Shown here in pieces: positions 10,860 through 23,945 of a DNA stretch of 64,000 nucleotides. The translations under genes and the position numbers were made by a program. Below the pieces are notes generated by a model, which did no database searches, was not told the origin of the DNA, and worked only from the letters and a program-made list of their open reading frames with translations. The stretch covers positions 53,586,870-53,650,869 of the forward strand of contig CM073464.1 in NCBI GenBank assembly GCA_037074535.1, in the 5' to 3' direction. How positions within the stretch are numbered: the first letter of the stretch is position 1; every line of letters starts with the position of its first letter. Source of the stretch: Gleditsia sinensis. Its lineage: Eukaryota > Streptophyta > Magnoliopsida > Fabales > Fabaceae.

Positions 10860-12508
10860 AAAATTTCATGAAGGCATTACCTCTTTACTTCTAACTATTT
10901 AACTCATAATAACATTGAATTAAATTAATCAAGCATAATTAAGGTTTATGATATACCATTAACACTTATACAATTATAGGTTCACTTACACATCATTAAA
11001 AACGTTCATACAAAAATTAAACACATATATGTCTACATCTTCTTCATCCATATTGACCAGTTTTGGGGATACGCTTCACCAGAATTTTAGCCAACTCGAT
11101 CCAACGTATGCTAAAAGTCGGTCATAGAGAATATCTACATATTTAGTCTTCTGAACATGATATGGAAATATAGTGAGAATTAAATCCCAGTAGGTTCAAC
11201 AATAAATCATAATTATCATCAATAAAACTCATCATATCATGTTCATATGTATAAGCTACAATAAATATCTTAAGTTACATGAATGCACTTTATCTATACA
11301 CATGAAAATCATACCGTAGTGAAATGTATGGCATGAATCACTACTTTCAGAATATTATATGATGGCTATCAACTTATTTTCATATCAAGCTACCCTGGTT
11401 AGGGTGAGTACTTTTTACTCTCCGGTATGGGCTTTTCTCGCTTTGTCTGACATGGCACACTTTCTCTTTCTTTTCTCATTATCATAGTCATAGCCGTCAG
11501 TAGGGCGTCCTTTACTAGTGCACCACATGGACCACCATGTGACTGTGCTCGTCGCTTTTATTTTATTTTATTTTCTTTTCACATTAATAGCCAAAAATAT
11601 GATTTCAATGACAAGTATGATCATTATACTCACATGTCATAATTTATAATCAAAGCATAATTATTACCATAAATCATTGGTAAAATGCAATCATGCCATG
11701 AACATAATCACTTTCAAATATCACTTTATAATATATTTCCATGTCAAAATTACATACTTAAGATGGTAAGGAGTTCATGCAATGACAATGGCTAGGGCAT
11801 ACACTAGTAATTTATTATTTTCATTTAGAAGATTCTTTTTCTTTCTTAAATATTTTTTTCATCTCTCACGAGTCAGAGTATAACTCCCTCATTTTAACTT
11901 CAATTAAGGTAATCTCGGTGTCCATTTAATGCTAAGACAATCCTATAAACATCTTATGTTGAACATTTTAGTGAAATCGTAAGGAATCTTGGTGTTATTA
12001 GTCCCTCAAATTCAATGTTATTTGTTTTTAGGTAGGTTCTGACCTCTACTTACTAATCTGACCATATCTCCCTCCTATGAACTCTAAATTGAGTGATTCT
12101 AATGGATAAAAATTAGGGAGTCAAATATCTATGTTTTTCATGTTAATCGTTTCTTTTAATTCTCTATAAATTGTTCCTAGAAATTCAAACACATAAGCTT
12201 ACCTAACATATTCTTTCCTAGTTAACTAGTTTCTAATCATTACTTACTAATTTGACCATATCAACCTCATATGGATTACAAATGGAATTATTCCAGTGGC
12301 TAAAAATTCATAATACATATATCTATATTTTTTATATGAAGCATTTCTTTTAATTCCCTATAGTTTATTTCTAAAAATTCAAACACAGAAGCTTACCTAA
12401 CAACTTCTTCCTTGGTTAACTAGTTTCTGACCACCACATACTAATCTGACTATATCTCCCTCATATGGATTCAAAATTGAATGATTCCAATGGCAAAAAA
12501 ATTCATGA

Positions 12509-12559
<51 letters not shown>

Positions 12560-14786
12560 CATGTTAATCATTTCTTTCAATTCCCTACATATTTGTCCTA
12601 GAAATTCAAACTCAGAAGCTAACTAATCGAACCACATCTTCCTCATTTGAACTCCAAATTGGGTGATTCCGGCTAAAAATCTGAGACATATATCTTTATT
12701 TTTCATGCTAACCATTTCTTTTAATTACTAACCTATTTTTCCTAGAATTTAAAAAACAAAAGCTTCCCTAGTTACTCCAAAATCCAGTTTTCTAACCAAA
12801 TCCTTCCTGAGGTCTTAGTTCTTTATTTTATTACGTCATCTTCCATTTTCTTCTTAATTTACATCTAAACATAAGATTACTCATTTTAACATTTTAATTA
12901 GATTCCTTACACTTAATTTAATATATTCCATCATCTACTTCTCAAGAAAATAGAAATCAAATCATGTATGATTAACAATGTTTCCCAACAGAAATTTCTC
13001 ATGGTCTTCTTCTAAGTTTTTAAGGCCATACTCATTTTATCAATCTAATCATATTCCATCAATTTTTTACCACATTCAAATATAGATAACAGTAGCATAA
13101 AGCCTTAAAATTTTGCCACCCATAGCCATATCTATGCAGAACTTTCCACACCAACTGAAGTATTCAAAACATCCATCATATGTAAGATCAACATGTAACA
13201 TGATATAGCAACATCCATGGCCAACCATCAAAGTAGCAAATATTGTAAATTTCATCAAAGTTCTAAGATCAAAATCCCATATAAATGTTACAAATTTTAA
13301 AGCTTTTCTTTAAAAAGAGATATTGTTAAACCTACCTAAAAATCTCCTAAGCTCACTTAGTGAATTATTTTTCTTGTTTCCTCTTGAAGGAAGTGGCAAG
13401 ATCCCCCCCCTTCACTTAGCTTTTCTAGCAGCTTGAATAAGAGAGGGAGGATGATTTTTGAACCCCAAGGATAAAGAGAAAAGATGTATTCAAGTGAAGA
13501 TTAAGCTAACTTACCTTGAGTACTACTCCTCTAGACTTCTCCTTCTTGTTCCTTCCTCTCTTCTCCTTTCTTTCTTTCTTTCTTTCTTTTCCTCACTCTA
13601 CCTTACTTCTATTTTTTCCTCTCCCTCACTTGGATGAAATTATAATGCTATAAGAGTGGTTTTTGCTTAAATAAATTATCAAGTGGTCCTTCTCTCATAA
13701 TTATTAGTCTACCTTATCACAATTATGATGCACTTGGTTGCTTTTTAGGGGAAGAAAAATCATGTTCTTGTCTTCCTCTCCCTTAGTCAAGCTATGCATA
13801 GCAACAGGAGGATTTGTTATTTGAAAATTATGATAAAATGTTCTCAAAACAAGGGGTAAGGTCCCCTTAATTTAGGGCTTCATTTCTTTTTTCTTTTGTC
13901 TCACTCAAGTATGATAGATTTTCCTTTCTAACTAGCAAATTTTTATCCCTTGAGTCTCCCTTGTTGGCTGAAATTATTTTTGTAGGATAGGGATGCTTTG
14001 TCCTAATCCCATGTATTATTACCTACTATATCATGACATGGCTTGCTAAAATTATGAGTGTAGGACATTGATGTTTTGTCCTAATACCTTGTATTATTAA
14101 CTACTATTTCATCGCATGGCTTGTTGAAATTAGATGTTTTGTCTAAATGCCATGTGACCTAATCTTGATTATTATTATACTACTATTTCATCACATGGTT
14201 CTTATTTTTTCCTCTTGGATTTGGGCTCATTATTGCCCATTTCCTTTGCTTTGGTTGAAATTCTACCCCTCATGGATGGATTGGTTACATTTCCATGATT
14301 TTTGGGTTATCGGTCCAACTTCTATATCCTAGTCTAATTCTATGTTATAACTCTTCCTTGGGCTATCCAACTAACTTGCTAGAAACTCATGTGAAGTGAA
14401 AATACTCTATGAAGTGTCCATAAGTGAAGGCCCAATACATGGGTGGAGATGTTAAACTTAGGAACTCTAGCTCTTAAATTGTGAAAAATTACCCTAATCC
14501 AATCTTCTTGAAATTTTAAGACCTTTACTTACTTCCAAAATTTTATCTTCTTTACCCAAGAATTTTGCCTCTCTTTAGGATTTTATTTCTAATTTTTCCT
14601 TTTAGGTTTTCTCTCTTTACATATTCCCTTAATATTAGAAACATTTTCTATGCATACATATAAGGTAAAGAATTTCTAAGTCTTATATTTTCTTAGATAT
14701 CTAAAAATAATTTAATAAGTTTTATTTCCTTAATTAAATATTTATGTACCTTTATTAATAAAAGAAACGAAATTTGGGATGTTACA
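10778..14786 (-). mobile_element. Tekay-type LTR, minus strand, near complete (about 4.0 kb)
   Basis: The left end TGTTAACAACTCC is the reverse complement of the family's LTR terminus with one extra base. The right end GGGATGTTACA is the reverse complement of its start. Inside are a (TA)n run near the left end (10795-10855), tandem units of about 190 bp (11995-12780) with another (TA)n run (12513-12557), and the CTTTC-rich stretch near 13560. It interrupts Tekay gag on its left. The right flank is unrelated family B sequence and no matching target duplication is seen, so at least one side was rearranged after insertion. Confidence 0.85.
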
Positions 14787-16045
14787 TAGATAAGTAGGTT
14801 ATGCCTTATATCATGAATGCAACCTTTTTGTTCATACCCGTAGCATTTATCCTTTTACAAATATAATTAAGGTGATTCTAATGGCTATGGAAAGTTAAAA
14901 GATAGGACTACAACTTTCCTGTTGACCACGTTTCCACATTTAGAAGAAATCTTAGCGTTGCGGCGCTGGCGCTCCCAGATCTAAAGCATTGTAGCACTGG
15001 CCTTGGGTGCTATGGCAATGCATCCTTAAGCATGTAGCACCACAAGGCCAGAGTGCCATGGTGCCCACTATCGCTATAGAAAGTAAAAGTTACGATTTTT
15101 AGGTTATTTTGACTCCAATTGAAGCCAAAAGTCCATGTATCAACCTAAAAGCAATCCTTCTTCATTTAGGACTTTTAGAACCTATAAATAAGAGGGAAAT
15201 CAAGCATGAAAGGAGCATTGAAGGATCTAAGGATCAAATCACCAATTTCTCAAGTTTCTTCTTCTTCTTTTCTCTTAGGCCTTCTTATGGCCTTGCGTTG
15301 CTAGTTTCTTTTTTGTTGGTTGAGGAAGATTGAAACCTCAAGGATATTTTATGCCTTGTGAGATTTGGATTTGGTTTTATTAGTTCAATCTTAATTGAGT
15401 ATTGATTTTTCATTTGCTCTTCTTCTCCATGATTATTTATATGATTGTTAGGAGGCTACTAGTATATTGTTTGTCTTAATCTATTGTTGAATCATATTTT
15501 GAATAAAGTTTTCATTATTATGATTTAAGAGGAAAATAGGATTAATAATTTTGGATTATGAATTATTAAACCTATGGTGAATGATTGACTAAATTAAATA
15601 TAGCTGATGTATCAATGTTGTTTTAACTCTATTAGTTTCTCTAATTTTTTATGCGGTTAATAAGTTATACTTTACCAATGTACTAAACTTATTAATTAGG
15701 GTTAATTAAGGAGATCTTCATCAATTACTAAACTTAAGGAGGAACAAGGATAGAATCCTAATGATAGATACTTAATTTAAAGATTGATTATGTTGTCAGT
15801 TATCAACGCAATTCCTTGATGGTGGATATCAACCAACACCAACACTTTTATCATTAATCACTCGTTTATTTTATTTGCAATCATTCTCTTTTACTTTATT
15901 ATTTTACTTTCATCATTCAACCCCCCTTTATTTAATTCACAAAAGGTAATATCAATTTCTATAGGATTGCCCCTTACTCCCACTACTATAGATTAGTTTG
16001 GTGGTAAGGTATTATATTCAGTGTACCTGTAATAGTATCCACCTG
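14787..16045 (+). repeat. Family B LTR-like repeat, copy 2
   Basis: Homology to copy 1 is clear from AATTAAGGTGATTCTAATGG (14865) through a GC-rich box at 14945-15075, TTGAAACCTCAAGG (15331), GGAGGAACAAGGATAGAAT (15738) and CCCCTTACTCCCACTACTAT (15969-15990). The first 65 bp are less certain. It stops where a minus-strand copia RT fragment starts. The open frame at 15109-15333 is a passenger reading of the repeat. Confidence 0.65.
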
Positions 16046-17202
16046 AATATCATTAAGGAAGACATTGTTTACATGAATTATGCATATCCTCAACAAGGCA
16101 ATAGAAAAGACTATTCTAATTGTAGTTGGTTTAATGACTCAAGAACATGTTTCATTATAATCAAACCCTTTCAATTGATCATATCCCAAGGCCACAAATT
16201 TGGCCTTGTACTTTTGTACACTGCCATTCAGATTATACTTGATCCTAAACAACCATTTGTAACCAATGGGGTTCCTATCAGTAGGCTTATCTACAAGAGG
16301 CCAACTTTAATTCCTTATAAATGCTCTAAGCTCATCTTCCATAACAGTTTTCCAGTTGGCACTAAGCAAAGCTTCAAGAACTAAAGTGGGTTCCTTTTAT
16401 GCTAGAAACACCGTAGGTTTAAATATTCTATCTTTAGCTCTAGTCACCATTGGGTGAGTAGAAATAGTTTTAAGTGATGCGGGAATTATATCAATAGGTA
16501 AAATCTCAGTATGAGATGCTATAGGGACTACATGCGAGGGACTAATTTCAGGATTAGGAACATTAAGGAATGAATCAGTGTAGTGATGATGAGAATAATC
16601 ATGAGATTTATCTTAATGAAAGAAGACAGGTTGTTGGGAAATCCATGGGATAGGTTGAACTACTAGTGGAATGGTAGAAACTATTGGAGTAAAGGGTTTA
16701 TGGCTTGGAATATAAGAAAGACCAAAACTAGTCTTAAATGGGAACACTTGTTCATTAAACAACACATCTTTGGAAAGAAAAATTCTGCCTTAAGAGTTTA
16801 TGCACTTAGCCTTTATACACATCACTATATCTTAAGAATACACAATTATCAGTCTTGTAGTCCATCTTGTGATGATTGTAAGGTATGAGTAGTAGATAGC
16901 ATGAATAACCAAAGAATTTTAACACAAAATAATTAGGAACTTTGTGATATAGGAGCTCAAAAGGACTCTGCCATTATAAATTTTCAATAGGCAGCCCATT
17001 TACAAAGAAAACAACTATAACAAAGGAATATTCCCAATAAGAAGAAGGCATTGAAGAGTTTGCAAAGAGAGTCAACCTAGTTTCTATAGTGTACCTTATT
17101 TTCCTTTATGTAGTTTTATTTTGTTCATGTCTACAAGGGCAACTTATTCTTTAAAGAATGCCTTTAGCAACAAGAAAATTGGATAGTTTTATGAATTCTC
17201 CA
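16046..17202 (-). pseudogene. pol: Copia pol fragment: integrase C-terminus to RT N-terminus
   Basis: Read on the minus strand, translation gives copia integrase C-terminal text (NSSMPSSYWEYSF, then VNGLPIENL, near 16960-17080), a degenerate linker, and the start of RT: NPIGYKWLFRIKYN, then KYKAKFVALGYDQ and PTTIRIVFSIALL. It is cut at the LDVNNAF-like block near 16050, so the RT catalytic aspartates are lost. Many stops and frame changes make it non-functional. It continues on the other side of the LTR at 17203-20963. Copia order (integrase before RT) is clear. Confidence 0.8.
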
Positions 17203-17222
17203 TGTAACAACTCCATCTTTTT

Positions 17223-17285
<63 letters not shown>

Positions 17286-20200
17286 AAAATTCCATAAAGT
17301 CATTACTTCTTAACCAAGCATAATGAAGGTTTAAGGTTTACTAATAAAATTCTGAGTTCACATACACATAATTAATCAAAACGTGCGTACAAAAATTAAA
17401 CTCATAAATATCTAAATATTAATCATTCATGTTGAAAAATTCTAGAGATACAGGTGCGGATAGTTGCACCTTCATCGGGATTTTAGCTAACTCAACCATA
17501 AATACCTTATTAATTTTTGGGATCTGCTTAACCTAGAGTAACTCGATCCAATGTGTAATAAAAGCCAGAGCCATAGGAAAATCTGTATAACTAGTTTTCT
17601 AAACATGATATGGAAATATAGTTAGAATTAAATTCCAGTAGTTTCAACAATAAATCATAATCATAATCAATAATGCTCCTCACGTCATGTTCATCTGTAT
17701 AAGCTATAGTAAATATCTTAGGTCACATGAATGCACTTTATCTATGCACATGAAAATTGTGTAGTAATGACATGTATGACATGAATAACTATTTTCAGAA
17801 TATCATATGATGGCTATCAACTTATTTTCATAACAGGCTACCCCAGTTAGGGTGACTACTTTCTACTCTCCGGAACGGGCTTTTCTTGCTCCATCCAACA
17901 TGGCATACTTTCTCTTTCTTTTCTTATTAGCATAATCATAGTCGTGAGTAGGGCGTCCCTTACTAGTGCACCACACGGACCGCCATGTGATCGTGTTCAT
18001 CTCTTTTCCTTTCACATTAATAGCCAAAAATATGATTTCAATAACAAGTATGTTTATTATACTCACATGCCATAATTTATCATCAAAGAATAATCATTAT
18101 TGAAAATCATTGATAAAATACAATCTTGCCATAAACATAATCATTTTCAATTACCACTTCATAAAATATTTTTATGTCAAAATTACACACTTAAGATGGT
18201 AAGGAGTTCATGCAATGGCGATGGCTAGGGCATACACTAGTCATTTATTATTTTTATTTATGAGATTCTTCTTATTTCTTACATATTATTTTTCTCTCTC
18301 ACTAAACAGAGAATAACACCTTCATTTTAAATTCGATTAAGGTAATCTTGGTGTCAATTTAAAGATAAGACAATACTCTAAAATCCTTATGTTGAACATT
18401 TTAGTGAAATCTTAAGTAATCATGGTGTTACCACTCCCTCAAAATCAATGTTATTTCTTCTCAGGTAGGTTTAGACCTCTACTTACTAATCTGACCATAT
18501 CTTCCTCATATGGATTTCCATTGAAATGACTCCAGTGGCTAAAAGTTCGTGATACATATATCTATAATTTTTATGATAACTATTTCTTTTAATTCCTTGC
18601 ATATTTTTCCAACAAATTCAAACACATAACCTTACCTAATAGATTCTTCCCTGGTTAACTAGTTTTTGACCTCTACTTACTAATCTAACAATATCTCTCT
18701 CATATTGATTCCAATTTGAATGATTCCAGTGGCTAATAATTCGTGAGACATAAATATATATTTTTCTTGTTAGGAATTTCTTTTAATTCCCTACAGATAG
18801 TTTCCAAAAATTCAAACATAGAAGCTTACCTAATAGATTCTTCCCTGGTTAACTATTTTCTGACCACTACTTACTAATCACATATTATCTCCCTCATATG
18901 GACTCGAACTCAACTAATTTTAGTGTCAAAAACATCCGTGAGACATATATCTACATTTTTCATGTTAACAATTTTCTTTAATTCCTAATCGATTCTTCCC
19001 AAAATTTCAAACATAGAAGCTTACCTGGTTACTTCGAAATTGAGTTTCCTAACCAAACCTTTCTAAAGGTTTTAGTTTATCATTTTATTACGTCCTCTAC
19101 TATTTTCTTCCTAATTTACATCTAATCATATTCCATCAATTTTTCACCACATTCAAATATACAAAATAGCAGCAAAAAAGTCCTAAAATTTGGCCATCCA
19201 TAGCCATACCTATGCAAAACTTTCCACACCAACTAAAATGTTCAAAACATCCATCATATGTTAGATAACATGTAACATGATATAGAAACATCCATGACCA
19301 ATCATCAAAGTAGAAAATATTATAAATTTTATCAAAGTTCTAATATCGAAATTCCATATAAATGTTACAAATTTCAAAGCTTTTCTTCGAAAAGAGATAT
19401 TGTTAAACCTACCTGAAGATCTCTTTAGCTCACTTAGTGAATTCTTTTTCTTGTTTTCCCTTGAAGGAAGTGGTAAGATTCCTTCCATCCCTTAGCTTTG
19501 CCAGCAGCTTAAATAAGAGAAGGAGGGTGAGTTTTGAACCCCAAGAATGAAGAGAAAAGATGGATTCAATTGGAGATTAAACTAACTTACCTTGAATATT
19601 TAGTCTTCTAGACTTCTCCTTTTTCTTCCTTTATTTCTTCTCCTCTCTTTCTCTCCTTTCCTCACTCTACCTTGCTTCTATTTTTTCTCTCCCTCACTTG
19701 GACGAAATTATAATGTTACAAGGGTGGGTTTTGCTTAAATAAACTATCAAGTGGTTCAACTCTCATAATCATGAGTCTACCTTATCACAATTAGGATTCA
19801 CTTGGTTGCTTTTTGGGGAAAGATAACTCATCTTCTTGTCTTTCTCTCCCTTAGTCAAGATATGCATAACAAAAGAAGTTTTGTATTTGAAATTCATGAT
19901 AAAATGTTCTTAAGACAAGGGACAAGGTCCCTTTGATTTAGGGATTCATTTCCTTTTTCTTTTGTCTCACTCAAGTATGATAACTTTTCCTTTCTAAGTG
20001 GTAAATTTTCAGCCCTTGAATCTCCCTTGCTTGGTTAAACTTATTTGTGTAGGATTGGGATGTTTTGTCATAATGCCATGTATTATTACCTGCTTGCTGA
20101 AATTATGAATGTAGGATATAGATGTTTTGTTCTAATGCCATGTATTATTACCTACTTGCTAAAATTATGAATGTAGGATATAGATGTTTTGTTCTAATGC

Positions 20201-20963
20201 CATGTATTATTACCTACTTGCTAAAATTATGAATGTAGGATATAGATGTTTTGTTCTAATGCCATGTATTATTACCTACTGGCTAAAATTATGAATGTAG
20301 GATATAGATGTTTTATTCTAATGCCTTGTCACCTAATCTTGATTAGTATTACACTACTATTTCCTCACATGGTTCTTATTTTTCCCTCTTGAATTTGGGC
20401 TTATTCTTGCCCATTTCCGTTGCTTTGGTTGAAATTCTACCTTTCATGGAGGACTTAATCACATTTTGATATTTTTGGGCTATCGGTCCAACTTCTATAT
20501 CCTAGTTTAATTCTATGTTATATCTCTTGCTTGGGCTATCCAATTGACTTCCTAGAAACTCATGTGAAATGGAAAAAACTCTATATGAAGTGTCCATAGG
20601 TAAAATCCCAATGTATGGGTGGAGATGTTAAACTTAGTAACTCTAGTTCTTGAATTAGGAAAAATTACCCTAATCCAATCTTCTTGAAATTTTAAGACAT
20701 TTACTTACTTCCCAAAAATGTATCTTTCTTACCCAAGAATTTCACCTCTCTTTAGTATGTTATTTTTAATTTTTCCTATTAGGTTTTCTCTCTTTATTTA
20801 TTCCCTTAATGTTATAAATATTTTCTATGCATACAAATAAGTTGAAGAATTTCTAAGGCTCATATTTCCTTAGATATATAAAAATTGTTTAATAAATTTT
20901 GTTTGCTTAATTAAATATTTATGTAACTTTATTAATAAAAGAAACAAAATTAGGTATGTTACA
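17203..20963 (-). mobile_element. Tekay-type solo LTR inserted in copia integrase (3.76 kb)
   Basis: The left end TGTAACAACTCCATC and right end GGTATGTTACA are the reverse complements of the LTR terminus and start. Flanks are CTCCA (17198-17202) and CCTCA (20964-20968), a decayed 5-bp target duplication. The copia integrase frame reads up to YG on the right flank and continues from the left flank, which proves insertion of a lone LTR. It holds (TA)n at 17225-17282, 190-bp-type repeats at 18455-19080, and four 62-bp tandem units at 20099-20345. Confidence 0.88.
20099..20345. repeat. Four-copy 62-bp tandem repeat inside the solo LTR
   Basis: The word AATTATGAATGTAGGATATA recurs at 20101, 20163, 20225 and 20287, exactly 62 bp apart. 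The units are nearly identical, indicating recent amplification. The LTR at 10778-14786 has only one to two diverged units in the same place. Confidence 0.9.
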
Positions 20964-22376
20964 CCTCACCATAGTTAGATTGGATTGCTTTAATTTTAAA
21001 AGTAAATTGTAGTTCTACTTTGGTTCTAAAGTTTAAGAAGGTTGAGTAAGCTTATGATTTTGTCTTTACTAGAAAAATCCAAGTAAATATAGTGAAAGTA
21101 TTTGTAAAGTGAATGAAGTAACAAAAGCCAATTATTAAAGGCATAGGATATGGCCCCCATATGTCAATATATATAAGTTGTGAGGGTTCTGTATAGACAA
21201 AGGTGATAGGCTTATAAAGGAGCTTGTGTGCTTTACCATAACAATAAGATTGATAGAAATCACTAGCACTTTTATTTAAAGATGAAATGTTACACAATCT
21301 TTAGACTTTTTGTACAATTTTAGCATATGGGTGCCCTAGTATGTAATGCTAAAGCTAAAAAACTTTACTCAATGAAGTATTATTTAATACATCAGAAATA
21401 GTTACATGTAATTTTTTTTTAAACTTTGAAAAAATGGAACTATTCTCAGTCGAATAGGAGACAATAGTAAAACTCCTTGAAGTAGTAGGTTGATGGTGTA
21501 CCGTATTCAATCCATCTAAGGTGTACAACCCATACTTAATCCTGCCTTACATAATACCTTGTTGGTGCCCAGATCTTTGACATAACAGTAGTTAGGATGG
21601 AACTCAAAGAAAATAGAATTGTCCCTTACAAATCTAGACATAATTAATAAATTCTTAAATATAGTTGACATATGTAATAAATTGTTTAAGGAAAGAAATT
21701 GAGAAGCATTAAAAGGAGACTGCACATAGGCACTACCAACATGGAAAATAGATAAACCTTGACCATTGCCTACTTGGATATTTTCATGGCTAAGATAACC
21801 TTCTCCAAATAGAAAAGCATTTTGGTCTAGAGTTACATTGTGAGAAGCTCCAAGATCTACATACCATAACTAATCATTTAATGTCTTAAGGGCTGCTATC
21901 AAAGCATTCATATTATCATTTCAAGAGTGAGTTGAAATTGAAAATTGATAGTGGTGACTTTGAGTTAAAGTAATATAAGCATAGGCAGAGGACTAATTAG
22001 AAAAACTAGAACCAAAATGGGATTGTTGAAAATTATAGTCAAAGAAATAAAAGAAAGTTTAAATTAAATGACCAGTGCTATTACAAAGCTAACAAACAAT
22101 TGGTGAACTTTAACCATATTTACTTTTACCCCTTCTTACAAAACCTCATTTTTTCCTACCAAAACCACCACATCTACTTGAAAACCTTCAAAAATTACCA
22201 TAAGTTCTAAAGTTCCTATGATTTCCCTAAAAACTTCCTTTAGTAGTTTCCATATTAGTGAAGTTAACTAAATGCAAATCAACAGATTTGTGGTGTCTTT
22301 CAATTTGATTCTTTTAGGCTAGTACTAATGTTTCAATATCATTAATTGAGTAAGGGTTAAGTCTTGTAGTTATATA
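20964..22376 (-). pseudogene. gag-pol: Copia gag end, protease, GAG-pre-integrase and integrase N-terminus
   Basis: On the minus strand the order from high to low coordinates is as follows. First come gag text with a degenerate Cys-His knuckle (near 22060-22110). Next is a protease site where the expected aspartate-Ser/Thr-Gly reads DLGAS followed by FLFGEGYLSHENI (21790-21870). Then comes the GAG-pre-integrase block SRFVRDNSIFFEFHPNYCYV (21516-21725). Last is the integrase core text LIYIDIWGPYPMPLIIGF (21052-21297), with the first catalytic Asp in YIDIWG. Stops and frame changes are frequent. The gag N-terminus is absent beyond the TRIM at 22377. Confidence 0.8.
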
Positions 22377-22757
22377 TGTTGAATCAAGCACTTAAGCCAA
22401 AAGTTATAACTGTTAATTATGGCATAACTCTCTCTACTTAATTATAACAAACCAAGCACCACATGTCAATTGTGACTTGGTCACCACCTGAACCTCTGCC
22501 ATAGACCATGTGACAATTGTTGCCACAACCAAGACAACAATCTCCCTCTTAACAATTGTTCTCATTGGGAATTGAACAAACAACCTCAGCTCTGGTACTA
22601 ATTGTTGCATTGAGCAATTACTACTAGGCCAAAAGTTATACCTAGGATACAACTCTTTCTACTTAATCATAACAACCCAAGAGCCACATATCAATTGTGA
22701 CTTGGCTAGTACCTAGACTTCCACCACGAAATAATTGATGCCATAACCTGGCCAACA
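22377..22757 (-). mobile_element. TRIM: 381-bp non-coding LTR retrotransposon
   Basis: Two direct repeats act as LTRs: 22603-22757 (155 bp, 5' LTR on the minus strand) and 22377-22539 (163 bp, 3' LTR). On the minus strand both begin TGTTG and end in CAACA. The 63-bp interior starts, three bases after the 5' LTR, with TAGTACCAGAGCTGAGG (22584-22600). This resembles an initiator tRNA-Met primer site (10 of 12 core bases). The interior ends in the polypurine tract AAGAGGGAGAT (22540-22550). There is no coding capacity, so an autonomous element must have moved it. No clean target duplication is seen (flanks ATATA and ATTAG). The open frame at 22434-22652 is an artefact. Confidence 0.75.
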
Positions 22758-23620
22758 ATTAGATATTGCTCATTGACCATTATTTAGCATTATAGCATAT
22801 TGTATATTGTAGAATTTGAACTTATATGGGATTATGACTCTATTGTGAAAGATTTGTTATATCAACTTGTCCTGTGGTGTTATAGCATATGTTTTATATT
22901 TGTTGAGTTTTAAAAACTCACCCCTTCATTATTCATATTTTTAGAGTAACAAAAAGTCTAAACCAACTTCGTTAGTAGAGTGATATAAGATAATCTTGTT
23001 GTTGTTGTTTTGTAATTTTGTACTCTAGTTAAACTTTATAATCATAAGAAATATCCCTACTTCCAAATGTATTATGGATTTTTTAAATTTAAGTACATTT
23101 TATATTTTGTTAAAGAAAATTTCTCTAATGAAAGGGATTATAAGATGATGCTTGCTTATGATATGTGATTGAATTTGAATATCTTGGATAAGTTCACTCT
23201 TAGTTAAAGGGTTATGGGTTAAGATTATCCTGTCACTCGTATCAGTCACAAGCTCCTTAAATTAGAGTCGTCAAATCTTATGTAGCTATGGTAAGCAAAT
23301 AGGGTAATCTTTGGGATGAACCTGAAGTATCCCCTTGATTTATAGGATGTTTTGAACCTTGCTATAGTGCCACTGTTGCTAATTTAGTCGAGAACCCAAA
23401 AACACCCAAATTAAACCCTAGCTTCATGTAATCTTGTGAATAAGGCTCAAATCAGAGGAAAACCTAGTAAATTGATGGTGGATTTTGTATTTTAGAAGTT
23501 TATGAAAGGAATATTTAATGGGTTTCAATGTAATTTAATTAGAGATAAAGTGAATTTTAAGAGAAGGTTTTAGATAGTTTGAGAAAATGGGGGCAATATA
23601 AAAAAAAGGTTTTGTAGGCA
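22758..23620. other. Unclassified, partly gypsy-LTR-like
   Basis: A phrase at 22905-22945, TTTAAAAACTCACCCCTTCA then TTCATATTTTTAGA, resembles the R/U5 landmark shared by gypsy LTRs in this window. No LTR ends or coding domains are visible. The remainder to 23620 shows nothing I recognise. Confidence 0.25.
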
Positions 23621-23624
23621 TCAA

Positions 23625-23945
23625 CAAGAACCTATTGAGTCCTTAAGGCATCTATTGCTCACTATGCTTTGAAAATTTTTCGTCTTGTAAATTAAACAGT
23701 TGCCTATCAAAACCCTCAAGCATCTATTTGCTTCTATTTTCCTCCAAAGATAAAAATTTCCAGTAAACAAGCACCTATTATACTTATCAAGCGTCTATTT
23801 GCTTTTGTTTTGCCTTCAAACGTGAATTTTCCAAAAAAATATGCATCTATTACTTTTTTAAGCATATGTTTGCTTCTATTTTTACTCCAAAGATCGAAAT
23901 TCTGGTAAAAAGACACCTATTATAGTCGTCAAGTGTTTATTAGTT
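23625..23945. repeat. Degenerate minisatellite, period about 72 bp
   Basis: The unit contains a CAAGCATCTATTTGCTTCTA-like word, then CCTCCAAAG and AAATTTCCAGTAAA. Clear units start near 23717, 23791 and 23861, and a more diverged one near 23640. The short minus-strand open frame at 23734-23916 is a translation of the repeat. Confidence 0.75.

Noticed and set aside
10778..14786. Target duplication for the minus-strand LTR
   Set aside because: Left flank AGAGC and right flank TAGAT do not match, and the gag frame does not resume on the right.
16045..22376. Active copia element
   Set aside because: Stops, frame changes and loss of the RT catalytic core and of both LTRs rule it out.
22560..22600. 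tRNA gene or SINE box B (GGGAATTGAACAAACAACCT, reverse)
   Set aside because: There is no matching box A at the right distance and no cloverleaf; the primer-site and LTR interpretation of the TRIM explains the motif better.
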